64,000 bases of DNA from Roseobacter sp. MED193 (GTDB lineage: Bacteria > Pseudomonadota > Alphaproteobacteria > Rhodobacterales > Rhodobacteraceae): NCBI RefSeq assembly GCF_000152965.1, contig NZ_CH902583.1, forward strand, positions 306,302-370,301. Reading direction: 5' to 3'. Below, piece by piece: positions 1 to 7,631 of the stretch. A model generated the notes under the pieces. That model saw only the letters and a program-made list of their open reading frames with translations, was not told the origin of the DNA and did no database searches. The translations under genes and the position numbers were made by a program. How positions within the stretch are numbered: the first letter of the stretch is position 1; every line of letters begins with the position of its first letter.

Positions 1-15
1 CAGCCCCCTATTTTC

Positions 16-1560
16 TTAGCGCCCTTTGAACAATCCTCCCAGGATCCCACGCACCAACCGGCGCCCTGTAGTGCCTTTGAGCTCCTTGATCACGGCTTCC
101 GACATGGCCGAAGCAAAGGTGTCCTTGGGACGGTGCCTGCGGGCGGATGAACGTGGAATTCGAGAGCCTGAAAAACGCCGCGCGGCATTGAATTCCCGTG
201 CCATAGGCTCGGGCGCCGCCTCGGCTTTGGCCTCGGCCTCTTCGGCCAGCGCTGCTGCTTTCGCGGTCCGCTCTTGCAGGATCTCGTAGGCAGAATGGCG
301 GTCCAGCGGCTTGTCGTATTTCCCGGCCATGTCGGAATCTTTTAGACTCTGGGCCCGTTCCGCTTTGCTGAGCGGTCCCAACTGGCTGCTAGGAGGACGG
401 ATCAGGGTGCGTTCAACAATGCCTGGCACGCCCTTTTTTTGCAGCATCGAGGTTACGGCCTCCCCGACCCCCACTTCGCGAATGGCATCTTCGGTAGAGA
501 ACCGTGGGTTCTCGCGGTAGGTTTCCGCCGCCAGTTTCAGGTTCTTGCGGTCGCGCGCGGTAAAGGCCCGCAGCGCATGCTGGATCCGATTTCCCAGCTG
601 GCCCAGAATATCCTCCGGCACATCGCCGGGGCTCTGCGTGATAAAATAGATGCCAACGCCTTTGGAGCGGATCAACCGCGCCACTTGTTCAACTTTGTCG
701 ACTAGCGCCTTGGGGGCATCTTCGAACAACAGATGCGCCTCATCAAAAAAGAACACCAACCGAGGTTTGTCTGGGTCGCCAACCTCAGGCAGTTCTTCAA
801 ACAACTCGCTCAAAAGCCAGAGCAGGAATGTGGCATATAACTTAGGCGCGGCCATCAACTTATCCGAGGCAAGAATATTCACCATACCCCGCCCTTCACG
901 GTCCTGACGCATCAAATCCGTAAGTTCCAGCGCCGGTTCCCCAAAAAGATCCGCCCCACCTTGGTTCTCCAAAACCAACAGCCGCCGCTGAATGGCGCCT
1001 ACGGATGCCGGAGAAACATTGCCATAGCGCAGCGATAACTCCGCCCGGTTCTCCCCAATCCAGACCAGGAGCGCCTGCAGATCCTTAAGGTCCAACAAGG
1101 GTAAGGCCTGCTCATCGGCAAGCCTGAAGGCGATATTCAGAATACCCTCTTGTGCTTCGCTCAATTCCAGCAATTGCGCTAATAGCAAAGGCCCCATCTC
1201 TGCTACCGTTGTCCGCACCGGGTGACCTTGCTCGCCAAACAGATCCCAAAAGGTCACCGGGCAGCTATGATAGTGGTAACGGTCAAAGCCGATCGTTTCT
1301 GCCCGTCCCATAAAGGCATCATGTAATTTATGCGTCGCTGTGCCAGGCTTTGCTAACCCGGACAGATCGCCTTTGACATCTGCCAGGATCACCGGGACAC
1401 CAGCCTGGGAAAAACTTTCGGCAAGGATCTGCAGGGTAACAGTCTTCCCGGTCCCTGTAGCCCCGGCGATCAATCCGTGCCGATTGGCATATTTGAAACT
1501 CATTTCCTGAGGCTCACGATAGCCTTCACCACCGCCGCCGATAAAAATCTTACTTGTCAT
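16..1560 (-). CDS. DUF853 / HerA-like helicase-domain ATPase (YjgR family)
   Basis: A 514-residue P-loop ATPase of the DUF853 (YjgR) family, related to the FtsK/HerA motor ATPases. Walker A GATGTGKT is at residues 33-40, and a Walker B stretch ending FFFDEAHLLF is near residue 270. The C-terminal tail is basic (RRFSGSRIPRSSARRHRPK). The longest frame begins 22 codons earlier, but ATG 1560 is preceded by AAAGGACGACC and gives the family-like N-terminus MTSKIFIGGGG. Members are annotated as putative DNA-translocating ATPases; no cellular role is firmly known. No nuclease partner (NurA type) is adjacent, so a HerA-NurA end-resection role is not supported here. The gene stands alone, facing away from the intergenic region at 1561-2210. 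Family assignment is secure, function is not. Confidence 0.9.
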   Translation of the reverse strand: MTSKIFIGGGGEGYREPQEMSFKYANRHGLIAGATGTGKTVTLQILAESFSQAGVPVILADVKGDLSGLAKPGTATHKLHDAFMGRAETIGFDRYHYHSCPVTFWDLFGEQGHPVRTTVAEMGPLLLAQLLELSEAQEGILNIAFRLADEQALPLLDLKDLQALLVWIGENRAELSLRYGNVSPASVGAIQRRLLVLENQGGADLFGEPALELTDLMRQDREGRGMVNILASDKLMAAPKLYATFLLWLLSELFEELPEVGDPDKPRLVFFFDEAHLLFEDAPKALVDKVEQVARLIRSKGVGIYFITQSPGDVPEDILGQLGNRIQHALRAFTARDRKNLKLAAETYRENPRFSTEDAIREVGVGEAVTSMLQKKGVPGIVERTLIRPPSSQLGPLSKAERAQSLKDSDMAGKYDKPLDRHSAYEILQERTAKAAALAEEAEAKAEAAPEPMAREFNAARRFSGSRIPRSSARRHRPKDTFASAMSEAVIKELKGTTGRRLVRGILGGLFKGR

Positions 1561-1694
1561 GGTCGTCCTTTGCCCGCCTGGTCTTTGCCCCAAGAGATCT
1601 GCCGCCCACATTCGTGAAGGAATCACGGGTTGGGATTGCTCCCGCGCCAGTGGGGATCTCTTGAAAACAGATTATTAACTTTTATATGCGATCT

Positions 1695-1780
1695 ATGTCA
1701 TGTCCGTCCTCTCTAATCGAGATCGTGGCGGGCATTTCCTCCCTGTCAGACTGGCCGTGCCCTGGGCACGGCCCTTTTTT
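1695..1780 (+). ncRNA. candidate small RNA A (promoter-like motif to terminator, no ORF with RBS)
   Basis: Seen: TTGAAA at 1661-1666, a 16-nt spacer and TATATG at 1683-1688 form a sigma70-like promoter. About 85 nt later a strong intrinsic terminator (1753-1780) occurs with no plus-strand gene in front of it. The interval has no reading frame with a ribosome-binding site. It carries pyrimidine-rich runs (CCGTCCTCTC, TTTCCTCCC) that could pair with Shine-Dalgarno sequences. Inference only: a terminator with no upstream gene suggests a short independent transcript. It could also be the 5' region of the minus-strand DUF853 gene read on the wrong strand. Confidence 0.3.
1753..1780 (+). terminator. 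intrinsic terminator with no upstream ORF
   Basis: Perfect 9-bp arms GGCCGTGCC (1753-1761) and GGCACGGCC (1765-1773), a 3-nt loop, then CTTTTTT. No plus-strand coding gene precedes it, which is the main reason to suspect small RNA A. Confidence 0.7.
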
Positions 1781-1963
1781 GTCACTGAACAGGGCCCGTC
1801 AACCATTCCTGACGCCAAGGTCTGCCGCTAGCTTTAGTGCCAGTTTTCTGTTGCCTTGCTGGTTGAGCCATCGGTCACACCCGACACAGGTCAGTTTCGT
1901 GACCTTTCAAGGCATAAAATTCAAGTAAAGCCGCCAAGGGTCACATTTTTTTGTTATTGCATG

Positions 1964-1992
1964 TTGACCCAGGCACAGGCCTTTCGTAACGT
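1964..1992 (+). promoter_or_regulatory. sigma70-like promoter for candidate small RNA B
   Basis: TTGACC (1964-1969), exactly 17 nt, then TAACGT (1987-1992). The same TTGACC -35 hexamer with 17-nt spacing occurs in front of tRNA-Gly at 57710. The expected transcript start is near 1999. Confidence 0.4.
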
Positions 1993-1998
1993 CCTACC

Positions 1999-2067
1999 CA
2001 ATAACTAAGTCGGCCAGTCCGACGGGGAGAACTACACAAAAAAGGGAGCCGGAGAGCTTCCTTTTTT
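1999..2067 (+). ncRNA. candidate small RNA B (about 69 nt)
   Basis: Downstream of the promoter-like motif at 1964-1992, the predicted transcript carries a 5-bp hairpin (GTCGG 2009-2013 with CCGAC 2019-2023, loop CCAGT). A purine-rich single-stranded linker (GGGGAGAACTACAC) follows, then the terminator hairpin at 2038-2067. There is no start codon with a ribosome-binding site. The architecture hairpin-linker-terminator is typical of trans-acting bacterial small RNAs, but I do not recognise the family. It ends about 140 bp upstream of the IalB-like gene, so a processed leader of that gene is the alternative. Confidence 0.35.
2038..2067 (+). terminator. bidirectional-looking intrinsic terminator
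   Basis: GGGAGC (2044-2049) pairs with GCTTCC (2056-2061) with one G-U pair. The stem is extended by six A-T pairs (A run 2038-2043, T run 2062-2067) around a 6-nt loop. Confidence 0.6.
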
Positions 2068-2210
2068 GCTTTTGTTCCAAGCTCTTCACTTGTTATTAAA
2101 TTTGCATACAATTCCTTGCCTATTCTTTGTTGGGCGAGGGATTGAGGCCTGACACCTCAGCTGCAACATGGTAAAGGCTTTGCAAACGACCTGAGAATAA
2201 TGAGGCATTC

Positions 2211-2825
2211 ATGATCAAGTCCCTTACGCCAATGACCCTGGCCGCCCTAATCGCGGTGACGAGCTCTTTGTCAGCCCAGGAAAGCGAAACAACCGCTCCC
2301 CAGACCTCCGAGCAAACTGCAGATCAAATTTTGGATCTTGGTCAACCCGTTGACGATGGCACGCCAAAGCTTGGCGATCGCTATGCAAAAGAGACCCATG
2401 GCGACTGGGATCTGGCCTGCGTTAAGACCGAGGCAGAGACCGACCCCTGTTCCTTGCTACAAATCCTGACAGACCCCAATGGCAATCCGATGGCCGAAGT
2501 TTCGCTGTTCCGGATTGATCAACCCGGCGGTCAGGCTGTTGCCGGCGCGACAATTATCGTTCCTCTGGAAACCCTGCTGCCCGCCGCCCTGACAATTTCC
2601 GTCGATGGTGCCCCCGGAAAGCGCTACAACTACTCCTTCTGCAACCCACTTGGATGTGTGGCTCAGATCGGCCTGACACAAGCTGACATAGACACTTTTA
2701 AGGCAGGTGGCGAAGCCACCCTGTCGCTTCGCCCTGCCCCTGCCCCAGATCAGCTGGTCGAGATGAAGATGTCGCTTAAAGGCTTTACGGCCGGGTATAA
2801 CGTTGTGGATGTTGTACAACAATAA
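2211..2825 (+). CDS. IalB-like invasion-associated periplasmic protein
   Basis: A 204-residue exported protein of the invasion-associated locus B family. Residues 1-22 form a signal peptide likely cut after SLSA. An acidic, Gln/Thr-rich linker (23-60) precedes the IalB domain, which begins around GDWDLAC. Four cysteines (about C70, C80, C144, C149) lie in the pattern expected for two disulfides. IalB was named in Bartonella, but homologues are widespread in free-living alphaproteobacteria, so the name does not imply virulence here. It probably acts in the periplasm or at the outer membrane; the mechanism is unknown. Monocistronic, with a strong terminator at 2891-2928. Confidence 0.88.
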   Translation: MIKSLTPMTLAALIAVTSSLSAQESETTAPQTSEQTADQILDLGQPVDDGTPKLGDRYAKETHGDWDLACVKTEAETDPCSLLQILTDPNGNPMAEVSLFRIDQPGGQAVAGATIIVPLETLLPAALTISVDGAPGKRYNYSFCNPLGCVAQIGLTQADIDTFKAGGEATLSLRPAPAPDQLVEMKMSLKGFTAGYNVVDVVQQ

Positions 2826-2890
2826 TCCGGTGATCTCGGCAAAGTTTGTTCTGAGCCAGACCGGCTCGAAATTTAGGGCCTAGAATCAAG

Positions 2891-2928
2891 AACCACCGCA
2901 GGATCTTTTCCTGCGGTGGTTTTCTTTT
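2891..2928 (+). terminator. terminator of the IalB-like gene
   Basis: Perfect 13-bp arms AACCACCGCAGGA (2891-2903) and TCCTGCGGTGGTT (2909-2921) with a 5-nt loop, followed by TTCTTTT. Confidence 0.9.
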
Positions 2929-2981
2929 CACATCAACCGATGTTCGGCATTTATTTGGCAGGTGGGTTAGATCAAATCGGT

Positions 2982-4190
2982 TCAGACCCGCCCCAAAGCC
3001 AGCACCGCATTCAAACCGCCAAAGGCGAAAGCATTGGATAGCGCCACGTCAACGCGGGCTTCGCGGGCCTGATTTGGCACCACATCCAAGGCGCATTCAG
3101 GATCTGGCTCTTCATATCCGATGGTGGGCGCAATTACCCCGTCTTTGAGCGCCATGATACAGGCCAAGAGTTCCACGGCACCGGTCCCACCAATCAGATG
3201 CCCATGCATGGATTTCGTCGATGACATCATCAAACGATCTGCATGGGGCCCAAAGACGTCGGCCACCGCAGCGCATTCGGTTTTGTCATTCGCCACAGTT
3301 CCGGTGCCGTGGGCATTGATATAGCCGACCCGATCCCGATCGACGCCTGCGTCCTGCAAGGCGCCCGAAATGGCCCGGGCAGCGCCCTGTTTGCTGGGCA
3401 TGACAATGTCGGAGGCATCCGAGGACATAGCATAGCCCAGAACTTCGCACAGGATATCCGCCCCGCGCGCCTGAGCGTGCTCATAGTCTTCAAAGACAAA
3501 GATCCCGGCCCCCTCCCCCTGCACCATACCATTGCGGTTGGCGCTAAAAGGTCGACATGCCTTTTTCGACATGACGCGCAGCCCTTCCCAGGCTTTCACG
3601 CCGCCAAAGCAGAGCATAGATTCGGACCCACCAGTAATCATTACCGGGCTCACGCCTGCGCGCACCATCTGAAAAGCCTGGGCCATGGCATGGTTGGACG
3701 AGGCGCATGCGGTCGAGACGGTGAAACTCGGCCCTTTGAGATTGAACTCCATCGAGACATGGCTTGCAGCAGCATTGTTCATCAGCTTGGGCACCACAAA
3801 GGGATGCACCCGGTTTTTGCCATCTTCATAGACCGAGCGGTAGTTGTCATCCCAGGTAGAGACGCCCCCCCCGGCTGTGCCCAGAACAACGCCGGACTTG
3901 GCCGACAGTTCCCCGTGAAATTCCAGGCCAGATTGTTCGATCGCTTCTTTTGCCGCAGTCAAGGTAAACTGGGTAAAACGATCATAAAGGCTCATTTGTT
4001 GCCGATTGAAACGTCCCTCGGCTTCAAATCCGCGCACCTGACCCCCGATCCGAATTGACAGCCGGTCTACGTCGCGAAACTCCAGCTTGCCAATTCCACA
4101 GCGCCCTTCGCGCATGGCTTCAAAGGTGGAGGCAACGGAATGCCCTAGGGCATTGATTGTGCCGGCTCCAGTAATGACAACGCGCTTCAT
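2982..4190 (-). CDS. beta-ketoacyl-ACP synthase II-like (FabF family)
   Basis: A 402-residue condensing enzyme with a complete KAS active site. The nucleophile is C162 in STACASS, the two catalytic histidines are H294 (NAHGTGT) and H331 (SMHGH), and K326 precedes the second. The glycine-rich C-terminus (NAFAFGGLNAVL) is typical. It would elongate acyl-ACP by decarboxylative condensation with malonyl-ACP. It is the last of four minus-strand genes (L,D-transpeptidase, LpxD-like, ACP, KAS) separated by only 31-48 bp. Pairing with its own ACP and an acyltransferase suggests a dedicated acyl chain for an envelope molecule rather than bulk fatty acid synthesis; that is inference. The canonical fabF would be expected elsewhere with fabG and acpP. 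Confidence 0.9.
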   Translation of the reverse strand: MKRVVITGAGTINALGHSVASTFEAMREGRCGIGKLEFRDVDRLSIRIGGQVRGFEAEGRFNRQQMSLYDRFTQFTLTAAKEAIEQSGLEFHGELSAKSGVVLGTAGGGVSTWDDNYRSVYEDGKNRVHPFVVPKLMNNAAASHVSMEFNLKGPSFTVSTACASSNHAMAQAFQMVRAGVSPVMITGGSESMLCFGGVKAWEGLRVMSKKACRPFSANRNGMVQGEGAGIFVFEDYEHAQARGADILCEVLGYAMSSDASDIVMPSKQGAARAISGALQDAGVDRDRVGYINAHGTGTVANDKTECAAVADVFGPHADRLMMSSTKSMHGHLIGGTGAVELLACIMALKDGVIAPTIGYEEPDPECALDVVPNQAREARVDVALSNAFAFGGLNAVLALGRV

Positions 4191-4221
4191 CTCTGCTTCC
4201 CCAAGGGTTTTAGCGCTGATA

Positions 4222-4479
4222 TCACGAGGTTTGTGACACTAATTTGTCAATCCCGGCGATGATGGCCGACACATTTGAGATATCAAACTCGCTGTCCTCT
4301 GGAGTGTTGGAGTTGAAGGGGATTGAGATGTCAAATTCCTCTTCGATGGCAAAAATGCACTCCACCAACCCCATACTGTCGATCCCGAGATCTTCTAAGG
4401 TGCTGGTAAGGGTTACATCCGATGGCTCAAGCAGCGCCTGTTCGGCGATGATTGCAATGACCTTGTCCTGAGTGCTCAT
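4222..4479 (-). CDS. acyl carrier protein (dedicated paralogue)
   Basis: An 85-residue acyl carrier protein. The phosphopantetheine attachment serine is S35 in LGIDSMG. The protein is acidic with the four-helix ACP pattern. The open frame extends 15 codons upstream, but ATG 4479 has AGGGGG seven or so bases before it and gives MSTQDKVIAII, the family start. The sequence NSNTPEDSEF in the middle differs from a housekeeping AcpP, so this is probably a specialised carrier. It lies between the LpxD-like acyltransferase and the KAS and is presumably the acyl donor shared by both. Confidence 0.92.
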   Translation of the reverse strand: MSTQDKVIAIIAEQALLEPSDVTLTSTLEDLGIDSMGLVECIFAIEEEFDISIPFNSNTPEDSEFDISNVSAIIAGIDKLVSQTS

Positions 4480-4527
4480 TTTGGCCCCCTGATCTGTGAT
4501 GTCCCGGCAGATGTAGCGGCTCAAACC

Positions 4528-5601
4528 CTATTTGAAAACAGCCTTTTTCAGCTTTTCTATATCCCGCATCAAACGCGGCAAACGGCGCTGCGCTTTGTAG
4601 ATTTCGGTATGGGTTTCCATTTTGACCGCTGGGTAGCCCATGACCACGCGCCCGGCTGGCACATTCGAGATTATCTTGGTAGCGCCCCCGGCAATGACAC
4701 CGTCTCCAATAAAGATATTGTCTGCTGCGCCGCATTGGCCACCCATCACAACGTTGTTGCCGACCTCGACGGAGCCTGACAGTCCACATTGGCCACAGAT
4801 CAGACAATCGCGTCCAATGCGGGTGTTATGGCCCACGTGCACCTGATTATCCAACTTGCTGCCGGATCCGATCTCAGTGTCGCGGATGGTGCCATTATCG
4901 ATGGTGCAATTGGCGCCAATCTCAACATCGTCACCGATGGAAACAGCGCCAAGTGAATGGATGCGCAGCCAGCTTTGCGATCTTGCATCTCCTTGATCGC
5001 CAACGGTCTTGCGCACGTTTTCCACGCCGGACACTTCTGGTGTGACGTAGGAGAACCCATCGCTACCGATGCGGGCTCCGGGTTGCGCGCGAAACCGATC
5101 CCCAATCCGCGCCCGTGCGCCAATGGAGACCATCTCGCGGAGCTGTGCCTCAATGCCAATTTCAACGTCTGCCCCGATATAGCAATGAGGCCCGATTACC
5201 GAGCCCGCACCAATCTTGGCACCTGCTGCAATAATGCTGAGCGGTCCCACCGACACGCCCTCGCCAAGCGTCGCGCTCGGGTCGATCACGGCAGAGGGAT
5301 GAATGCCGCTCGAGAATCCCTGACCTTTGTCCATCAGGACCGATACGCCACCCAAAGCCATCCGCGGACGGCTGGCAAACAGCGCTGCCTTCAGGCCCAG
5401 GGCCTGCCAATCGGCGCCCTCCCACAACAGGGCAACCTGTGCAGAGCCCTTGGCCAGCCCTTGGGCATATTTGGCGGAGGTTGCCATGGCGAGATCCTGC
5501 GGACCGGCGTCCTGTGGCTCTGCGGCGCGGGTGATCAACAGCTCGAGGTCACCCTGCGCATCAACGCCAATGGCCTCTGCGATCTCGCGAACAGTGTACA
5601 T
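4528..5601 (-). CDS. lpxD: LpxD-type UDP-3-O-acylglucosamine N-acyltransferase paralogue
   Basis: A 357-residue left-handed beta-helix acyltransferase. The N-terminal LpxD domain (about residues 1-95, with QDLAMATSAKYAQGL) is followed by many hexapeptide repeats (100-320). H258 in HVGHN aligns with the catalytic histidine of E. coli LpxD (IAHN). The signature read as GFGYA in E. coli is GFSYV here, followed by an insertion of roughly 20 residues (about 188-210). Known reaction of the family: N-acylation of UDP-3-O-acyl-glucosamine with a 3-hydroxyacyl-ACP in lipid A synthesis. The neighbourhood (L,D-transpeptidase, own ACP, KAS) is not the usual bamA-lpxD-fabZ-lpxA cluster, so this is probably a second, specialised copy. 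The substrate is uncertain. Confidence 0.82.
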   Translation of the reverse strand: MYTVREIAEAIGVDAQGDLELLITRAAEPQDAGPQDLAMATSAKYAQGLAKGSAQVALLWEGADWQALGLKAALFASRPRMALGGVSVLMDKGQGFSSGIHPSAVIDPSATLGEGVSVGPLSIIAAGAKIGAGSVIGPHCYIGADVEIGIEAQLREMVSIGARARIGDRFRAQPGARIGSDGFSYVTPEVSGVENVRKTVGDQGDARSQSWLRIHSLGAVSIGDDVEIGANCTIDNGTIRDTEIGSGSKLDNQVHVGHNTRIGRDCLICGQCGLSGSVEVGNNVVMGGQCGAADNIFIGDGVIAGGATKIISNVPAGRVVMGYPAVKMETHTEIYKAQRRLPRLMRDIEKLKKAVFK

Positions 5602-5646
5602 ATCTAGGGGCCCTTTCCGGCTTAAGCTCCTGAACGGGCCCCAGAT

Positions 5647-7272
5647 TTACCCCTGAACATCCTTCAATGACACGCCAGCCTGCTCAAGTGCAGCCCAGAC
5701 TTTGGCGTCACGTCCGTAAACATCCCGGCGGAACTCGGCCCGACCTTTGTTGGACACATATGCGGTTCGGTAGATAATGTGAACAGGCACCTGCTGCTCG
5801 AGATCAACCTTGGTCTCTTTGCCGGATTTTAGGATGCGGTGGAAAAAATCAATAGGGTCTTCGGTCTGCTTGGCCAAGAGAGCATAAGCAAATTCAAAGG
5901 GCTGCGCCAGACGGATGCAACCGTGCGAGAAAGCACGGACTTCCCGTTTGAACAGGCTCTTTTGCGGTGTGTCATGCAGGTAGATGTTGTGCTTATTGGG
6001 GAAGATAAACTTAACCAGTCCCAAAGCGTTACGTGTGCTGGGTGGCTGGCGCATCGCAAAGGGGAAGCTACGGGCGGTATATTGTGAAAAATCAACTGAG
6101 CCACGATTGACCACCCGCCCCCGGCTATCGGTGATCTGAATATGGCTTACCGCATTGGGGTTATTGCGCAGCTGTGGCAGATATTCCTTGGTGATGATCG
6201 AGCGTGGCACGTGCCAGCTCGGATTGATCACCAGGTGTTCCATCACATCCGAAAACTCCGGCGAGCGTCGGTCAGATTGGTTTTTGCCAATAACCGAACG
6301 GGTCTCAAAGGTCACATCGCCATTGTCGATGATCTTGGCGGTGAAGTCGGTTTGGTTGACCAGGACATGGCGCTCACCGCGGTCGGGCGTCAACCAGCGC
6401 TCACGCTCCATTGCGATGATCACAGATTTCAGACGGTCCCGAACTGGCCGATTGATTTCTTTCAGAGTACCACCGCCGGCGACCCCATCCACCTCCAGAC
6501 CGTGATCGGCCTGAAAACTCTCTACTGCGCGCTCCATATCGCGGTCATAACTGGCAGTTGCGCTGCGTTCCATATAGCCAAGGGCAATGAGACGATTACG
6601 CAGGGCGACTACATTTGTGCCCGTGTCACCGGGTTCTAGTTTATTGCCGGGAACCGTTGGCCCCCAGCCACCTGCGGCTTGCAACTGTTCTAGGCGCAGC
6701 TTTTCACGCATAAGTGCACGATACTGCGGCGAGGCCGGAACCAGGGTGCGCAAATAGGCAAAGGGCTGATTGTCCCGCATCCCCGCCAGAGCGGCGGCCC
6801 CATCGTGATCGCGGCGCTCACGCACCATACCGCTGTCGATGCTCGAGGGCTTCAGCAGTCCGGTCTGGACCATGGCCGCATAGTTAACGAAGGCGGTGCT
6901 GAGGGCGGCCTCCACCTGGCCGAAGTCACGCGCAGTGCGCGCATTTCGCATCTGTTCTACCAGGCGGGCAGCCGTAGTAGATTGGTCGGGCAAACCATGG
7001 GCAGTTGCCTCTTGCAGCGCGTGCAAGAGCGCTGCGCGCCGTTGGCTAGAGGCCTGATCTGCACCGGTCCAAAGCGGTGAGTAGGTATTTTCTCGATAAA
7101 ACTTCGCAACACCATCGTTAACCGAGGCGATTTCAGCAACCGCCTGGCGAAAGGCCGTTGATTCCGCCGCGGCCATGGAGCCAAAACCAAAGCAGCTGAT
7201 GCCGCTCAAGGCCAATGCAAAAAGCCCGGATTTCAGCGGGGTAGCGCGGCTCGTGAATTTGGTCTTGGTCAT
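5647..7272 (-). CDS. periplasmic L,D-transpeptidase (LdtD/YcbB type)
   Basis: A 541-residue exported enzyme. The signal peptide spans roughly residues 1-36 (MTKTKF to AAAES). A peptidoglycan-binding-like domain near the middle contains LEPGDTGTNVVALRNRLIALGY. The YkuD catalytic domain has H in NIYLHDTP and the nucleophile C452 in SHGCIRL. It is expected to make 3-3 cross-links between meso-diaminopimelate residues of peptidoglycan. ATG 7272 gives a proper signal peptide; the longer frame adds 12 residues without an RBS. The size and architecture match YcbB, which in E. coli lies next to ycbK. Here a MepK-like gene is divergent at 7632. First gene of the four-gene set ending at 2982. Confidence 0.9.
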   Translation of the reverse strand: MTKTKFTSRATPLKSGLFALALSGISCFGFGSMAAAESTAFRQAVAEIASVNDGVAKFYRENTYSPLWTGADQASSQRRAALLHALQEATAHGLPDQSTTAARLVEQMRNARTARDFGQVEAALSTAFVNYAAMVQTGLLKPSSIDSGMVRERRDHDGAAALAGMRDNQPFAYLRTLVPASPQYRALMREKLRLEQLQAAGGWGPTVPGNKLEPGDTGTNVVALRNRLIALGYMERSATASYDRDMERAVESFQADHGLEVDGVAGGGTLKEINRPVRDRLKSVIIAMERERWLTPDRGERHVLVNQTDFTAKIIDNGDVTFETRSVIGKNQSDRRSPEFSDVMEHLVINPSWHVPRSIITKEYLPQLRNNPNAVSHIQITDSRGRVVNRGSVDFSQYTARSFPFAMRQPPSTRNALGLVKFIFPNKHNIYLHDTPQKSLFKREVRAFSHGCIRLAQPFEFAYALLAKQTEDPIDFFHRILKSGKETKVDLEQQVPVHIIYRTAYVSNKGRAEFRRDVYGRDAKVWAALEQAGVSLKDVQG

Positions 7273-7631
7273 AATTCTTTGGTCCTCAACAGCGATGAAC
7301 GAATACAATGGTGGCAGCTCTATGAATTATTGGTGAAAGACAATGCCGAATGTCCATTCACGTTTACGAAACCAAGCTCTGACAGAGTCACTTTGGTGCG
7401 ATGCAGTCGCATAAACAGGGTAATCGACGCTACTCTTAGGGGAAAAATTAACCACTCGTCCCCCTTTTGCGCAGATTTTTGCCGAAAATCCTCGGCAAAT
7501 TGTCAGCTGGCAAAACGGACCTTGGTAATTGATTCTCTCTGTGGCATACCCACCACAGGTAAAAAGCGCAGTAGGCTCGTAACATCGGGCATAGGCAGGA
7601 CTAAACACGTTCGGGATGGCGTAGTTAAGAC
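7273..7631. promoter_or_regulatory. divergent promoter region between L,D-transpeptidase and MepK-like genes
   Basis: A 359-bp non-coding region serving both directions. It holds an 8-bp inverted repeat, TTTGCCGA (7478-7485) and TCGGCAAA (7492-7499) around a 6-nt centre. A second, 6-bp one is CTGTGG (7539-7544) with CCACAG (7553-7558), and a small 5-bp one is TGCGA (7397-7401) with TCGCA (7407-7411). Any could be an operator for a shared regulator. I cannot assign a factor and see no clear -35/-10 pair. Confidence 0.4.

Noticed and set aside
16-1560. HerA-NurA defence or repair pair
   Set aside because: The ATPase belongs to DUF853 and there is no nuclease gene beside it in the window; the region beyond position 1 is not visible.
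1686-1928. 80-codon frame in the first intergenic region
   Set aside because: No RBS and it runs straight through the strong terminator at 1753-1780.
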